From the NCBI GenBank assembly GCA_010206265.1, contig VIQV01000026.1:62001-126000 (forward strand): a stretch of DNA of 64,000 bases, in the 5' to 3' direction. The translations under genes and the position numbers were made by a program. Position 1 is the first letter of the stretch, and each line of letters begins with the position of its first letter. The DNA comes from Lachnospiraceae bacterium MD329 (GTDB lineage Bacteria > Bacillota > Clostridia > UBA1381). Under the pieces are notes generated by a model. The model was not told the origin of the DNA. It saw nothing but the letters and a program-made list of their open reading frames with translations, and made no database searches. Positions 54,575 to 63,420 of the stretch are shown here, piece by piece.

Positions 54575-55963
54575 ATGAACTATAACGGAAATAACGCGGA
54601 GAATATAAAAATCGCATATATCGGCGGCGGCTCACGCGGCTGGGCGTGGGGATTTATGAGTGACCTTGCGGCTTCGGAGGATATATGCGGAACGGTGTAT
54701 CTTTACGATATTGATTTTGACGCGGCTAAAAAGAATGAGAAAATAGGCAATAATGCGGCAAATGCCAAGGGCGCAAAATCAGCGTGGAAATACAAGGCTG
54801 CTGATAACATAAAGGAGGCGCTTACAGGCGCAGACTTTGTTGTAATTTCAATTCTTCCTGCGACGTTTGATGAAATGGAAAGTGATGTACATCTGCCTGA
54901 AAAATACGGAATATACCAGTCTGTTGGTGATACGGCAGGCGCAGGCGGAATAATACGCGCTCTCAGAACGATACCTATGTTTGAGGAAATCGCAGAAAAT
55001 ATAAAAGCATATTGTCCCGACGCGTGGGTAATTAACTATACAAACCCTATGACTATGTGCGTAAGAACTCTGTACAGGGTGTTCCCTGAAATTAAAGCGT
55101 TCGGCTGCTGTCACGAGGTGTTCGGTACGCAAAAGCTTTTAAAAACCGCATTGGAGGAAATACGCGGTATTAAAGATGTAGAACGTGAGGAAATCAAGGT
55201 AAACGTAGTTGGAGTGAATCACTTTACTTGGCTTACAAAGGCACAGTACAGAGATACTGACCTTTTTCCTGTATACCGTGAATTTGCCGAGAAATACAAG
55301 GAAAGCGGTTATAAAGGAAAGGACTATGAAAATTGGATGAATAAGTCCTTTTGCTCGACAGAGCGTGTAAAAATGGATTTGTTCCTGCGTTATGGATTTA
55401 TTGCGGCGGCAGGTGACAGACATCTTGCAGAATTTTGTCCCGGCGACTGGTATTTAAAGAATGAAGAAAAAGTAGAGAAATGGGGATTTGCGCTTACTCC
55501 CGTATCGTGGAGAAAGCAGGATTTACAGCAAAGACTTGATAGGAGCGAACGTCTTTACAATGGTGAAGAACAGTTTGAATTAAAGGAAACAGGCGAGGAA
55601 GGCGTTCAGCAGATACGCGCGCTTTTAGGACTTAGGGACCTTGTAACAAATGTTAATATTCCAAATTACGGTCAGATTCCGAATCTGCCTTTAGGCGCAG
55701 TCGTTGAAACAAACGCTTGTTTCAGGGCAAATTCTTTAACTCCCGTGTTTGCGGGAAATGTGCCCGAAACAATATATCCGCTTATAAGCCGTATTTGCGG
55801 CGAGCAGGAAACCGTCGTTCAGGGAGCGCTTGAACGCGATTTGGAAAAAGTGTTTAACGCGTTTGTAACAGACCCGAACATTTCTATTCCGTTAAATGAT
55901 TCAAGAAAACTGTTTGACGAAATGATAGAAAACACAAGGGGATATTTAAATATGTATTTTTAA
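54575..55963 (+). CDS. lplD: GH4 alpha-galacturonidase (LplD type)
   Basis: 462 residues. NAD-binding loop IAYIGGGSRGWAWG, then INYTNPM, the metal site CHEV (C179-H180-E181-V182) and the second ligand His in VGVNHFTWL. GH4 enzymes use NAD+ and Mn2+ in a redox-elimination mechanism, and the four-residue motif after the metal Cys indicates specificity: CHEV was reported for alpha-galacturonidases such as Bacillus LplD, while CHS(V/I), CHG and CN.P go with other substrates. Cytosolic degradation of pectin-derived (oligo)galacturonides is the expected role. Confidence 0.88.
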   Translation: MNYNGNNAENIKIAYIGGGSRGWAWGFMSDLAASEDICGTVYLYDIDFDAAKKNEKIGNNAANAKGAKSAWKYKAADNIKEALTGADFVVISILPATFDEMESDVHLPEKYGIYQSVGDTAGAGGIIRALRTIPMFEEIAENIKAYCPDAWVINYTNPMTMCVRTLYRVFPEIKAFGCCHEVFGTQKLLKTALEEIRGIKDVEREEIKVNVVGVNHFTWLTKAQYRDTDLFPVYREFAEKYKESGYKGKDYENWMNKSFCSTERVKMDLFLRYGFIAAAGDRHLAEFCPGDWYLKNEEKVEKWGFALTPVSWRKQDLQQRLDRSERLYNGEEQFELKETGEEGVQQIRALLGLRDLVTNVNIPNYGQIPNLPLGAVVETNACFRANSLTPVFAGNVPETIYPLISRICGEQETVVQGALERDLEKVFNAFVTDPNISIPLNDSRKLFDEMIENTRGYLNMYF

Positions 55964-56021
55964 TTTTCCTGTTGGGGAAAATATTTTAAAATTAAATTTA
56001 CTTAATAGAAAGGTGATTAAA

Positions 56022-57194
56022 ATGAACACAAGAATAACAGATACTATTATGTACGCCGGAGTAGACGATAAGACTATTGACCTTTTTGAAAGTCAGTATG
56101 AGGTTCCTAACGGTATATCCTATAATTCCTATGTCATTCTTGACGAAAAGATAACGGTTATGGATACGGTTGACAGGCGCGCTACAGATGAATGGTTAGC
56201 TAATATCGAAAAAATTCTTGACGGAAAAGAGCCGAGCTATCTCGTGATTTCACATCTTGAACCTGACCACGCGGCAAATATAGCGCGTTTTGCAGAAAAA
56301 TATCCGAATTCAAAGCTTGTTGGAAATGCAAAGACCTTTTCAATGCTTCCTCAGTTTTTTGATATGGACTTCTCAGATAGGAGCATAACGGTAAAAGAGG
56401 GTGACGAACTGAATACAGGAGCGCATACGCTGTCTTTCTATATGGCGCCTATGGTGCACTGGCCCGAAGTAATGGTTACTTACGATAAGACGGACAAGGT
56501 ACTGTTCTCGGCTGATGGTTTCGGTAAATTCGGAGCTTTAGACACTGATGAAAAATGGGACTGCGAGGCAAGACGTTATTATTTCAATATAGTAGGTAAA
56601 TACGGCGCGCAAGTACAGACGCTTTTGAAGAAAGCAGCAGGACTTGACATACAGATTATATGTCCTCTGCACGGACCTATACTGACTGAAAATCTCGGTC
56701 ATTATATAGGAAAATACGATATATGGAGCAAATATGAGCCTGAAAATAAGGGTATAACTGTTGCATATGCGTCGATACACGGAAATACTGCAAACGCGGC
56801 GAAAAAGTTTGCGGAAATTTTAAAGGAACAGGGTGAAGAAACAGTTTCACTGTTTGACTTGTCGCGTGATGATATGGCGGAGGCTGTGGAAGACGCGTTC
56901 AGATATGACGGTATTGTGTTTGCGTCGGCAACATATGACGCAGGATTGTTCCCGTGTATGGAAAGTTATCTGGAACATCTGAAAGCAAAGGGATACAGAA
57001 ACAGAATAGCGGCTGTTATGGAAAACGGTTCTTGGGCGCCTACAGCAGGTAAGCAAATGCGTACAGCGCTTGAGGGTATGAAGGACATAACCGTCATTGA
57101 TAAAACAGTGACAATTAAGTCTGTAATGAAGGATTCTGATATTGAGGATATGCGTGAAATGGCGTCGGAGCTTAGAAAGGCGCTTAACAGATAG
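56022..57194 (+). CDS. fprA: FprA-type flavodiiron protein
   Basis: About 390 residues. The metallo-beta-lactamase-like di-iron domain (about 1-250) has HLEPDH, HWPEVM, D in FSADGFG and H in CPLHGP; the flavodoxin domain (about 255-385) has YASIHGNTANAA. No rubredoxin extension. These enzymes reduce O2 to water or NO to N2O and protect anaerobes. ATG 56022 is preferred over in-frame GTG 56013, which lies inside the AAAGGTGA RBS. Confidence 0.94.
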   Translation: MNTRITDTIMYAGVDDKTIDLFESQYEVPNGISYNSYVILDEKITVMDTVDRRATDEWLANIEKILDGKEPSYLVISHLEPDHAANIARFAEKYPNSKLVGNAKTFSMLPQFFDMDFSDRSITVKEGDELNTGAHTLSFYMAPMVHWPEVMVTYDKTDKVLFSADGFGKFGALDTDEKWDCEARRYYFNIVGKYGAQVQTLLKKAAGLDIQIICPLHGPILTENLGHYIGKYDIWSKYEPENKGITVAYASIHGNTANAAKKFAEILKEQGEETVSLFDLSRDDMAEAVEDAFRYDGIVFASATYDAGLFPCMESYLEHLKAKGYRNRIAAVMENGSWAPTAGKQMRTALEGMKDITVIDKTVTIKSVMKDSDIEDMREMASELRKALNR

Positions 57195-57230
57195 AAAAAA
57201 ACAACCTATCGTTAGATAGGTTGTTTTTTT
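57195..57230. terminator. Bidirectional intrinsic terminator
   Basis: AAAAAAACAACCTATC (57195-57210), loop GTTA, GATAGGTTGTTTTTTT (57215-57230). Shared by fprA and the convergent M16 peptidase gene. Confidence 0.9.
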
Positions 57231-60200
57231 ATTTAACTGCGGATAAAATATCGTTATAAGCCCAGTGAGAGGGGTCAACATCAGAAAACGGATTTTCTGT
57301 ATTTCTGTTTTTTATATTAAGCATACGGTTTACAATAGCCGTAACCTCTGCGCGCGTTATATAAGAGTCAGGACGAAGAGTACCGTCACTGTAACCGCTA
57401 ATATAACCTGCGTTAATCATCTTTGCCATACTGTAAGAATACCACGCAGTTTTGCTTACATCGCTGTAGACTGATTTTAATTCGCTGTCACCGTTAAATA
57501 TAAACTTGGACAGAATTGAAGTAAGCTCGGCGCGTGTAATAGCCTGTTCGGGCTTAAATAAATTTCCTACATAACCCGACATAATCCTCTTTTCGCAAAG
57601 TGAAGTGACCGCGTCTTTGTACCACGCGTTGACGGGAATATCATTAAAAGTATTTTCTCTTTGAGGTTTGCGTTTGTCTGCAAGCAGCTGAGATATTATA
57701 ACTGCTGTTTCGGCGCGTGTAATGTTATCGTCGGGGAAAAATTCAGTGTCGCTTTTTCCGTTTATATAGCCTGAGGCTTTTTTTGTAAGGCGCGGAGTTA
57801 CTTCTAAAGTGGCGTCGCTGCCGTAGTATGCGAAGTCAAATTCGGCATTGTCTGCCGCTTGCTGACCGAGTACGGCAAATACTCTTTTTTGAGATACAAG
57901 TTTGTCAACAAAATCGGCATAGCCCTTAATGTCTTTAACGGTAGTATTGAGCATTTCGTTTCTGATTTTGCCGCAATCCTCTGCATTTTTATGTTTCAGC
58001 GCCGTTTCTGCTCCGTATTCGCTTGCTGCGTAATCCCATTCGTCAAAGTCCTGTACGGCAGAAACAATAAACGAATTAAGTTCATTTTGCGTCATATTAA
58101 GATTCCTGAGAAAATCGCCCATACCCTGCCATATTTCAAGCGCAAAGTCAATATCGTTAAGTCCTGTAACGGCGGAGGTCATTTCGTCCTCTCTGAAGGT
58201 GATATTACTGCCGTATGCACCGTGCTTGCCGCGCATTGTGGGAGTTATGTATTTGGTTGAAAGAACTTTTCCGAGAACCGCCATTTTTCCTGAATACTCG
58301 TTTTGTTCATATTGACCTGTGAGCATAAAATGGTTTGCGTCGGCTAATTTTGTTATGGTCGCCGCACTGTAATAACCTATAGGTAAAAGCATTGGCTCAT
58401 TGTTTCGCTTTTTACCGTCTGCAAAAATTTCCGCTACAGTATCTTTGAATATCTCATATTCACTGTTTTCGCCGATATATTCAGCTGCAGGCTTGTTATT
58501 GAGAATAATGTTGTTTGCCATAGCTTCTATTTTTGATATTATTGTCTGCGAGTCGTTTGGGTCAAGACTTTGCAGAAAATGACAATAGTGCGGTGAGCCT
58601 TTAACAATAGTATTTGCAGGAATTATTGAAAAGAAGTTCCCGCTTGCCGACAGCGCAGAGTCTTTTAATTCTCCGCTCAGAAAATAGGGGTCGTAATAGC
58701 TCTGCAAAATTTTTGACGGTGTGTTTTGTATGTACTCTTTTAAATCATTTTCATTCCATAAGTTATCGGATTGCAGGAATGATATTAGTTCTTTCAGACA
58801 TTCCGATTTATCTTTGGCTATAAGTCCTATAATGAAATGTGGATTTAGTTCCTGTGAGTTGTTTACGTTTTCAAACGGCAAAACTCCCATATAACACTCA
58901 AGCTCTGCTTTTTCAGCCTGACTTTGGATAAAACCTAACATAAGTGTAACGTAATCCAAATCTTCGGCGCTGACTCCAAGAGGGAAGAAGAGAGAGGAGG
59001 TAGCAGAATTTATAGCTTTACTGCCGTCGGTAAAATAGAAGTCTATTCCGTTTTGTTCCTCATAAGATGGTTCTGCTTTTTGCGGAGCGTCTTTTACCTC
59101 ATCAAGAGTGAGGAACGGTATTTTTGCAATTACGGAAGGGTCGTCTTCCGCGTCGTTCCATTTTTGAAAAGCTTCTGTATCACGCTTTATCTGTTCAAGC
59201 TCGTCGGAATTGACGTTTACGCTGCTGTCCTCTGCGCCGAAAACTCCGTTACCCGAAATTACAGTAACACTGTATGGATTTTCAGTGAAGTATTTTTTTA
59301 AAAGCTCCGTAAAATATTCTTTGTGTGACTTGAAATATTCACGCATTGCGTTTACTTCTGTGTATGCGAGCGGATTATCCTTGTAAAGAAGCCCCACTAA
59401 CACACGGTCAAAATTTTGAAAAAAGAATCTGTCGTCATTGTCCACATACTTGTCAATGTCGCTGTCATCAATGCCGTTTTCATCAAGGTCTGCAAGAACG
59501 GTATTATAGTCGGAGATTACTTTGTCCTTATCTTCTTTGGGGATTTGCGAAATCATCAGCGCGAGATTAGTTACGCCTCCTGTGTTTCCGCCCGAAGTGT
59601 ACATATTTGAATATCCTTTCTCCTCCATTTTCTGACGGATAATATCATATACTATTTCATTCGCATATCTGTCCATAGGTTCAGCCGACGCAGGGACACC
59701 GGAGAACATAAATCCTATATCGACGGTTTTGGTATTTTCATCTACGTTGTATTCCTGTATTTCTTGTTCAGGAATTTGTCTGGTATCTTCAAAGGAAATA
59801 TCGGGCGCTTTTGCGGTATTCTCCGAGAAAAAGCCGTCCAGAATATCAAGAGTTTCATCTATATCCTGATTTCCCGCAATATATGTCATACTGTTTGACG
59901 GAATATAAAATGTGTTGTAAACTCTTAATAAATCGTCATATGTAAGATTTTTTATCTCGTCAAGTTCACCTCCTGCACTGAAAACGGGCGTAGTATTGCC
60001 GTAAATGCCGCGGTATAATTTATCCGCGAGGAAGTTTACCGAATTTTCCTCAGTATTAAGATTTTTGATTCTAAGCTCATTATATACAACTCCGTTATAC
60101 TGTGCCTTGCCGCCTGCATACTCAATTCGTATACCTTGCTGACGGAAAATGTTTTCATCTGTAAGGAAAAGGGGGTGGAATATACCGTTCATATAAACGT

Positions 60201-60624
60201 CAATCATATTGTAGTATTCGGTTTGGTTTGCGGTTTGAATAAAATAATATGTACAGTCGTCCGCAGTTAAACCGTTTAGTATGAGAGATGAAGTACCGTT
60301 TTGAATGTAGTGCATAATGTTTTTTGTTGGGTATTTCTCACTGCCGCAGAACAGTGCGTGTTCAAGAACGTGGTTTGCGCCCTTGCTGTCAACGGGCGGT
60401 GTTTTAAACCCCAGTACAAACTGACGGCGGTCTGAACCGTTGTCGTTGTAGATAACATCTGCGCCTGTTTTTTTGTGTCTGTAACGGTAAACTGTACCGT
60501 TGAGCGCGTCGCTTTTTTGTGTGCTTATAAGCTCAAATGCGGTGTTTTTTGCAAGTACAACGGTAAATGCTGTATTAAATATCATTGCCGCCGCAAGTAT
60601 AGCTGAAAATATTTTATTTTTCAT
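57229..60624 (-). CDS. Secreted M16 (insulinase/PreP-like) zinc peptidase with C-terminal SLH anchor
   Basis: 1131 residues with signal peptide (about 1-25). Residues about 30-900 are an M16C-type tandem pitrilysin fold with the inverted zinc motif H85-VL-E88-H89 and the distal Glu in GVVYNELR. Residues about 945-1131 hold three SLH repeats (DNITRAETAVIISQLL, FKPEQAITRAELTSILSKF, GTLRPDSYITRAEVTAIVNRML). PreP/falcilysin-like enzymes degrade peptides in a closed chamber and are generally found inside cells or organelles; here the enzyme should be fixed to the cell wall and may cut peptides outside. GGGAGG is upstream of ATG 60624. Confidence 0.9.
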   Translation of the reverse strand: MKNKIFSAILAAAMIFNTAFTVVLAKNTAFELISTQKSDALNGTVYRYRHKKTGADVIYNDNGSDRRQFVLGFKTPPVDSKGANHVLEHALFCGSEKYPTKNIMHYIQNGTSSLILNGLTADDCTYYFIQTANQTEYYNMIDVYMNGIFHPLFLTDENIFRQQGIRIEYAGGKAQYNGVVYNELRIKNLNTEENSVNFLADKLYRGIYGNTTPVFSAGGELDEIKNLTYDDLLRVYNTFYIPSNSMTYIAGNQDIDETLDILDGFFSENTAKAPDISFEDTRQIPEQEIQEYNVDENTKTVDIGFMFSGVPASAEPMDRYANEIVYDIIRQKMEEKGYSNMYTSGGNTGGVTNLALMISQIPKEDKDKVISDYNTVLADLDENGIDDSDIDKYVDNDDRFFFQNFDRVLVGLLYKDNPLAYTEVNAMREYFKSHKEYFTELLKKYFTENPYSVTVISGNGVFGAEDSSVNVNSDELEQIKRDTEAFQKWNDAEDDPSVIAKIPFLTLDEVKDAPQKAEPSYEEQNGIDFYFTDGSKAINSATSSLFFPLGVSAEDLDYVTLMLGFIQSQAEKAELECYMGVLPFENVNNSQELNPHFIIGLIAKDKSECLKELISFLQSDNLWNENDLKEYIQNTPSKILQSYYDPYFLSGELKDSALSASGNFFSIIPANTIVKGSPHYCHFLQSLDPNDSQTIISKIEAMANNIILNNKPAAEYIGENSEYEIFKDTVAEIFADGKKRNNEPMLLPIGYYSAATITKLADANHFMLTGQYEQNEYSGKMAVLGKVLSTKYITPTMRGKHGAYGSNITFREDEMTSAVTGLNDIDFALEIWQGMGDFLRNLNMTQNELNSFIVSAVQDFDEWDYAASEYGAETALKHKNAEDCGKIRNEMLNTTVKDIKGYADFVDKLVSQKRVFAVLGQQAADNAEFDFAYYGSDATLEVTPRLTKKASGYINGKSDTEFFPDDNITRAETAVIISQLLADKRKPQRENTFNDIPVNAWYKDAVTSLCEKRIMSGYVGNLFKPEQAITRAELTSILSKFIFNGDSELKSVYSDVSKTAWYSYSMAKMINAGYISGYSDGTLRPDSYITRAEVTAIVNRMLNIKNRNTENPFSDVDPSHWAYNDILSAVK

Positions 60625-60730
60625 TTTTAAATCCTCCCTGTAAAGTGGTTAATATGATTATATAATATAATGATAAATTATTAATAAAGAAATAATAAAT
60701 TGTTTATAAATACTGTTTGCTTCACGGCAT

Positions 60731-60756
60731 AAAGCCGCTGCTTGTGCAGCGGCTTT
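60731..60756 (-). terminator. Hairpin terminator after the anti-sigma gene
   Basis: AAAGCCGCTGC (60731-60741), 4-nt loop, GCAGCGGCTTT (60746-60756). A perfect 11-bp stem but a short T-run on the minus strand, so termination may be partial. Confidence 0.6.
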
Positions 60757-60762
60757 AAAGCA

Positions 60763-61542
60763 TTATTGAAAATCAATTATTTCTTTCGCTATATCAATTA
60801 ATTCTTGTTCGTTAAGAGGAGAATCCATTGCGTTAATATGATATTTAATGCCGTCCTGAATCCACGTTACACCTTGAACTTCGTGTATTTCAATATCGTC
60901 GGTACCGTAGGAAAATACATATTTACCCTCTGCCTCGTCCTTTATATCCTGTTCGGTCTGCTGATAGTTGCCCGGCACAAATTTATTTGTAAAGGCAGTA
61001 TAGCCTATTGATATGCCGTTATAGTTTTCTGCCTCCGATGCCTTTTTTTCAATATCAAAGTCTGCCGGTTCAGCGTCAAGAGTTATTTTGTCATCTCCGT
61101 TTTTGTAGTTGATTGATAGGGACTTGAATTTTTGTTCTTTTCCGTTTTCGACAACAACTACTCTTTTAGAGCCATCCACAAGGTCTTCAATAGCATTATC
61201 TACCTTTGTCGCGCTGTCAAACGTGTAGCCGTTTGAAAATTCCGATAATACTTTCGGAGTTATGCCGATATCTTTTTTAAGCTTTTCCGCCGACGGGATT
61301 TCCTTGTACGTCGGAACTGCCCAAGACGAGCCTGTAACAACTCTCGTTGTACCCTGCGTCGCAATCGCCGCGCTGCCTATAACCAATACAGCCGCCGCTG
61401 CAATAATTAAACCTTTTTTGAATGTAAACTTTTTCATTTTACCCTTCTCCTTTACTTCTAAATTGTCAAGTGTGTGACATAATTTTTCGTGAAATTCCTG
61501 TGGTGGTTCGGGAAAGGAATTTTTCCAATCATAATTCTTCAT
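60763..61542 (-). CDS. Putative anti-sigma factor with DUF4367-like extracellular domain
   Basis: 259 residues. A cytosolic N-terminus (about 1-45) precedes one membrane helix (about 46-63, LIIAAAAVLVIGSAAIA), then an extracellular region. The C-terminal part (about 160-259: VQGVTWIQDGIKYHINAMDS) resembles DUF4367. It follows the ECF sigma gene with a 14-base overlap, the usual order of sigma and cognate membrane anti-sigma. It would hold the sigma factor at the membrane until a surface signal. No zinc-binding ZAS motif (HxxxCxxC) is visible. Confidence 0.8.
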   Translation of the reverse strand: MKNYDWKNSFPEPPQEFHEKLCHTLDNLEVKEKGKMKKFTFKKGLIIAAAAVLVIGSAAIATQGTTRVVTGSSWAVPTYKEIPSAEKLKKDIGITPKVLSEFSNGYTFDSATKVDNAIEDLVDGSKRVVVVENGKEQKFKSLSINYKNGDDKITLDAEPADFDIEKKASEAENYNGISIGYTAFTNKFVPGNYQQTEQDIKDEAEGKYVFSYGTDDIEIHEVQGVTWIQDGIKYHINAMDSPLNEQELIDIAKEIIDFQ

Positions 61543-61999
61543 CTTTAAGCTCCTCCTTGAGTAGTGCCCTGCCTGAATAAAGGCGGCTTTTTACCGTTCC
61601 TGCGGGGATTTTTAATAATTTTCCGACTTCGTCTACAGAATAGCCCTCTATGTAATGCAAAACTATAACTATCCTGATTGGTTCCCTAAGTTTCATAACA
61701 GCCTGATATAAATATGAATAATCACTGCCGCAGGCAGGCTGCTGAACCGCATATTCCTCAAACGGGACATATTTCTTCTGATTTCTTTTTTTTCTGTAAC
61801 ATTCGTTTATGAGGATTCTTGTAAGCCAGGTTTTAAAGTATTTCTCCTCGCGCAGAGTAGAAAGCTTGGTAAAAGCCTTTAAAACGGCCTCCTGTACAGC
61901 GTCCTCGCAATCGCTTTCGCAAATCAGAATTGATTTTGCGATATGGTACATAGAGGCTTCGGCGTTAAGAACCTCCTCTGTGAACTTTTCTCTATTCAT
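61529..61999 (-). CDS. ECF-type RNA polymerase sigma factor
   Basis: 156 residues: sigma region 2 (about 15-80; DCEDAVQEAVLKAFTKLSTLRE, FKTWLTRILINECY) and region 4 (about 105-155; IVLHYIEGYSVDEVGKLLKIPAGTVKSRLYSGRALL). No region 1 or 3, hence an ECF/SigV-like sigma. Co-translated with the anti-sigma gene. A candidate self-recognised promoter is 53 bases or more upstream. Confidence 0.93.
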   Translation of the reverse strand: MNREKFTEEVLNAEASMYHIAKSILICESDCEDAVQEAVLKAFTKLSTLREEKYFKTWLTRILINECYRKKRNQKKYVPFEEYAVQQPACGSDYSYLYQAVMKLREPIRIVIVLHYIEGYSVDEVGKLLKIPAGTVKSRLYSGRALLKEELKDEEL

Positions 62000-62051
62000 T
62001 GGAATTTACCTTTCTGCTGAAAAACATAAGCGCTTTTTGTTTTACATTAAT

Positions 62052-62079
62052 TAGACACACAAGTGTGTTGTTTGGTTCA
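62052..62079 (-). promoter_or_regulatory. Candidate ECF-type autoregulated promoter of the sigma/anti-sigma pair
   Basis: Minus strand TGAACC (62074-62079), 16-bp spacer, TGTCTA (62052-62057). This matches the general ECF form TGAAMC-N16-CGTC. The spacer includes part of a 14-bp inverted repeat ACACAC-AA-GTGTGT (62055-62068). Confidence 0.45.
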
Positions 62080-62184
62080 AAAAATAATAAAAAATTTTTG
62101 AATACAATGCCGTTAAGGCTATTATATCACATTTTTACTGCGGCTGAATAGTATATCATAGAAAACTTTTATGGAGGTAAGAAT

Positions 62185-63420
62185 ATGGAAAAATATATTA
62201 TAATTGCGTCAATCGCGGTTATACTTATAGCGCTGGGACTTGTATTCTTTATAAGAATGAAGAACTTCAAGCCGAATCCCGATAAGGCTAAACAGCTAAG
62301 GGATTTAAACAGTGACTTAAAGTCTGCCGGATTTGCGTATGACTATAAAAATGATTATTTTTATTCACTAAGGAACTGCTGGCAGCGTGACGCTGGCTAT
62401 TGCAGTATATATGATGAAGGTTCGCCGTTTTTTAATATGATAATGGACTGTGAACCGATAACGTTTTCCTATAACGGTAAACGGTGGCTGATTGAGCTGT
62501 GGAAGGGACAGTATGGAATTACGACAGGTGCGGAAATCGGCGTTTATAATACCACTCGTGAGGATATACAGTCGGAGCGGTTTACAGGTACGTTTTATGA
62601 GGCGATAAGCGACGCGGAACAGCTTGATTTGTCGTTTGTACTTTTAAAGAACGGTAAAAAACTGTTAAAGCGTAAGGCGCATCATTGGTGGCTGACAGCG
62701 TTTAAGCTTGGTGAGTTTTCTGAGAAGGACTCGCTTGTGATGAACGCTAAAATAAAATTTCCTACTCAGAATATGGCAAAACGGTTTGTTGACGCGCTTA
62801 TCGCAACAGGCTACAGCCGTAAGGAATTTTCAGCGCACGGAGCGACGGTAAAGGTCAAGTATACAACTCCTCATTCTAAGCAGCCTGTTTCGCAGGAGGG
62901 AATACAGGAGGACGCAGTACAGCTTGTCAATAAAAATAACTGTTCTGCGTATCGGTTTGCAACGGCAAAGTATACCGATACTTTGGATAAACTTGAATAT
63001 TTGAAAGCGTTTGCACCTGAACTGTATGAGTTTATGTTACATTCTTTATATGCAAAGGGATTTTTCAAGGCATTTGACTGGCTGATTAAGCTTGTATACG
63101 GCGGACATAAGCCAAAGCCCGAGCCGCCGTGCTGTGAGCCTGAACCGCCGTGCTGTGAACCCGAACCACCGTGCTGTGAGCCCGAACCGCCGTGCTGTTG
63201 GCCCGAGCCGCCGTGCTGCGAGCCTGAACCACCGTGTTGTGAGCCCGAGCCGCCTTGTTGTTGGCCCGAGCCACCGTGCTGTGAACCCGAACCACCGTGT
63301 TACGAGCCCGAGCCGCCGTGCTGTGATTGCTGTTGCTGCTGTGACCCGTATGACGAATGTCGTCACACCCGTATGAATATTACGGATTTGAACGATGAGT
63401 GTGACGAAAAAGACTTCTAA
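62185..63420 (+). CDS. DUF4474-like membrane protein with Pro/Cys heptad-repeat tail
   Basis: 411 residues. One N-terminal helix (about 4-23) is followed by RMKNFKP, so by the positive-inside rule the bulk should be cytosolic. Residues about 35-240 resemble DUF4474 (FAYDYKNDYFYSLRNCWQRDAGYC, PFFNMIMDCEPITFSYNGKRWLIELWKGQYGITTGAEIG). Residues 311-380 are ten heptads of the form xPEPPCC (x = K, E or W), followed by DCCCCCD and an acidic end. About 26 cysteines fall in the last 100 residues. Function unknown; the tail could bind metal or form disulfide crosslinks. GGAGG precedes the ATG. It overlaps the next gene, a metallophosphoesterase. Confidence 0.85.
   Translation: MEKYIIIASIAVILIALGLVFFIRMKNFKPNPDKAKQLRDLNSDLKSAGFAYDYKNDYFYSLRNCWQRDAGYCSIYDEGSPFFNMIMDCEPITFSYNGKRWLIELWKGQYGITTGAEIGVYNTTREDIQSERFTGTFYEAISDAEQLDLSFVLLKNGKKLLKRKAHHWWLTAFKLGEFSEKDSLVMNAKIKFPTQNMAKRFVDALIATGYSRKEFSAHGATVKVKYTTPHSKQPVSQEGIQEDAVQLVNKNNCSAYRFATAKYTDTLDKLEYLKAFAPELYEFMLHSLYAKGFFKAFDWLIKLVYGGHKPKPEPPCCEPEPPCCEPEPPCCEPEPPCCWPEPPCCEPEPPCCEPEPPCCWPEPPCCEPEPPCYEPEPPCCDCCCCCDPYDECRHTRMNITDLNDECDEKDF
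63115..63324 (+). repeat. Ten 21-bp tandem repeats encoding xPEPPCC
   Basis: Units start at K311 of the DUF4474-like protein; each encodes PEPPCC preceded by K, E or W. One unit (ninth) ends CY. Third positions vary between units (ccg/cca/cct, tgc/tgt), so the amino-acid pattern is kept while the DNA has drifted, suggesting selection on the protein. Confidence 0.95.

Noticed and set aside
63115..63324. Tandem repeat considered as a CRISPR-like array
   Set aside because: Units are contiguous 21-bp coding repeats with no spacers.
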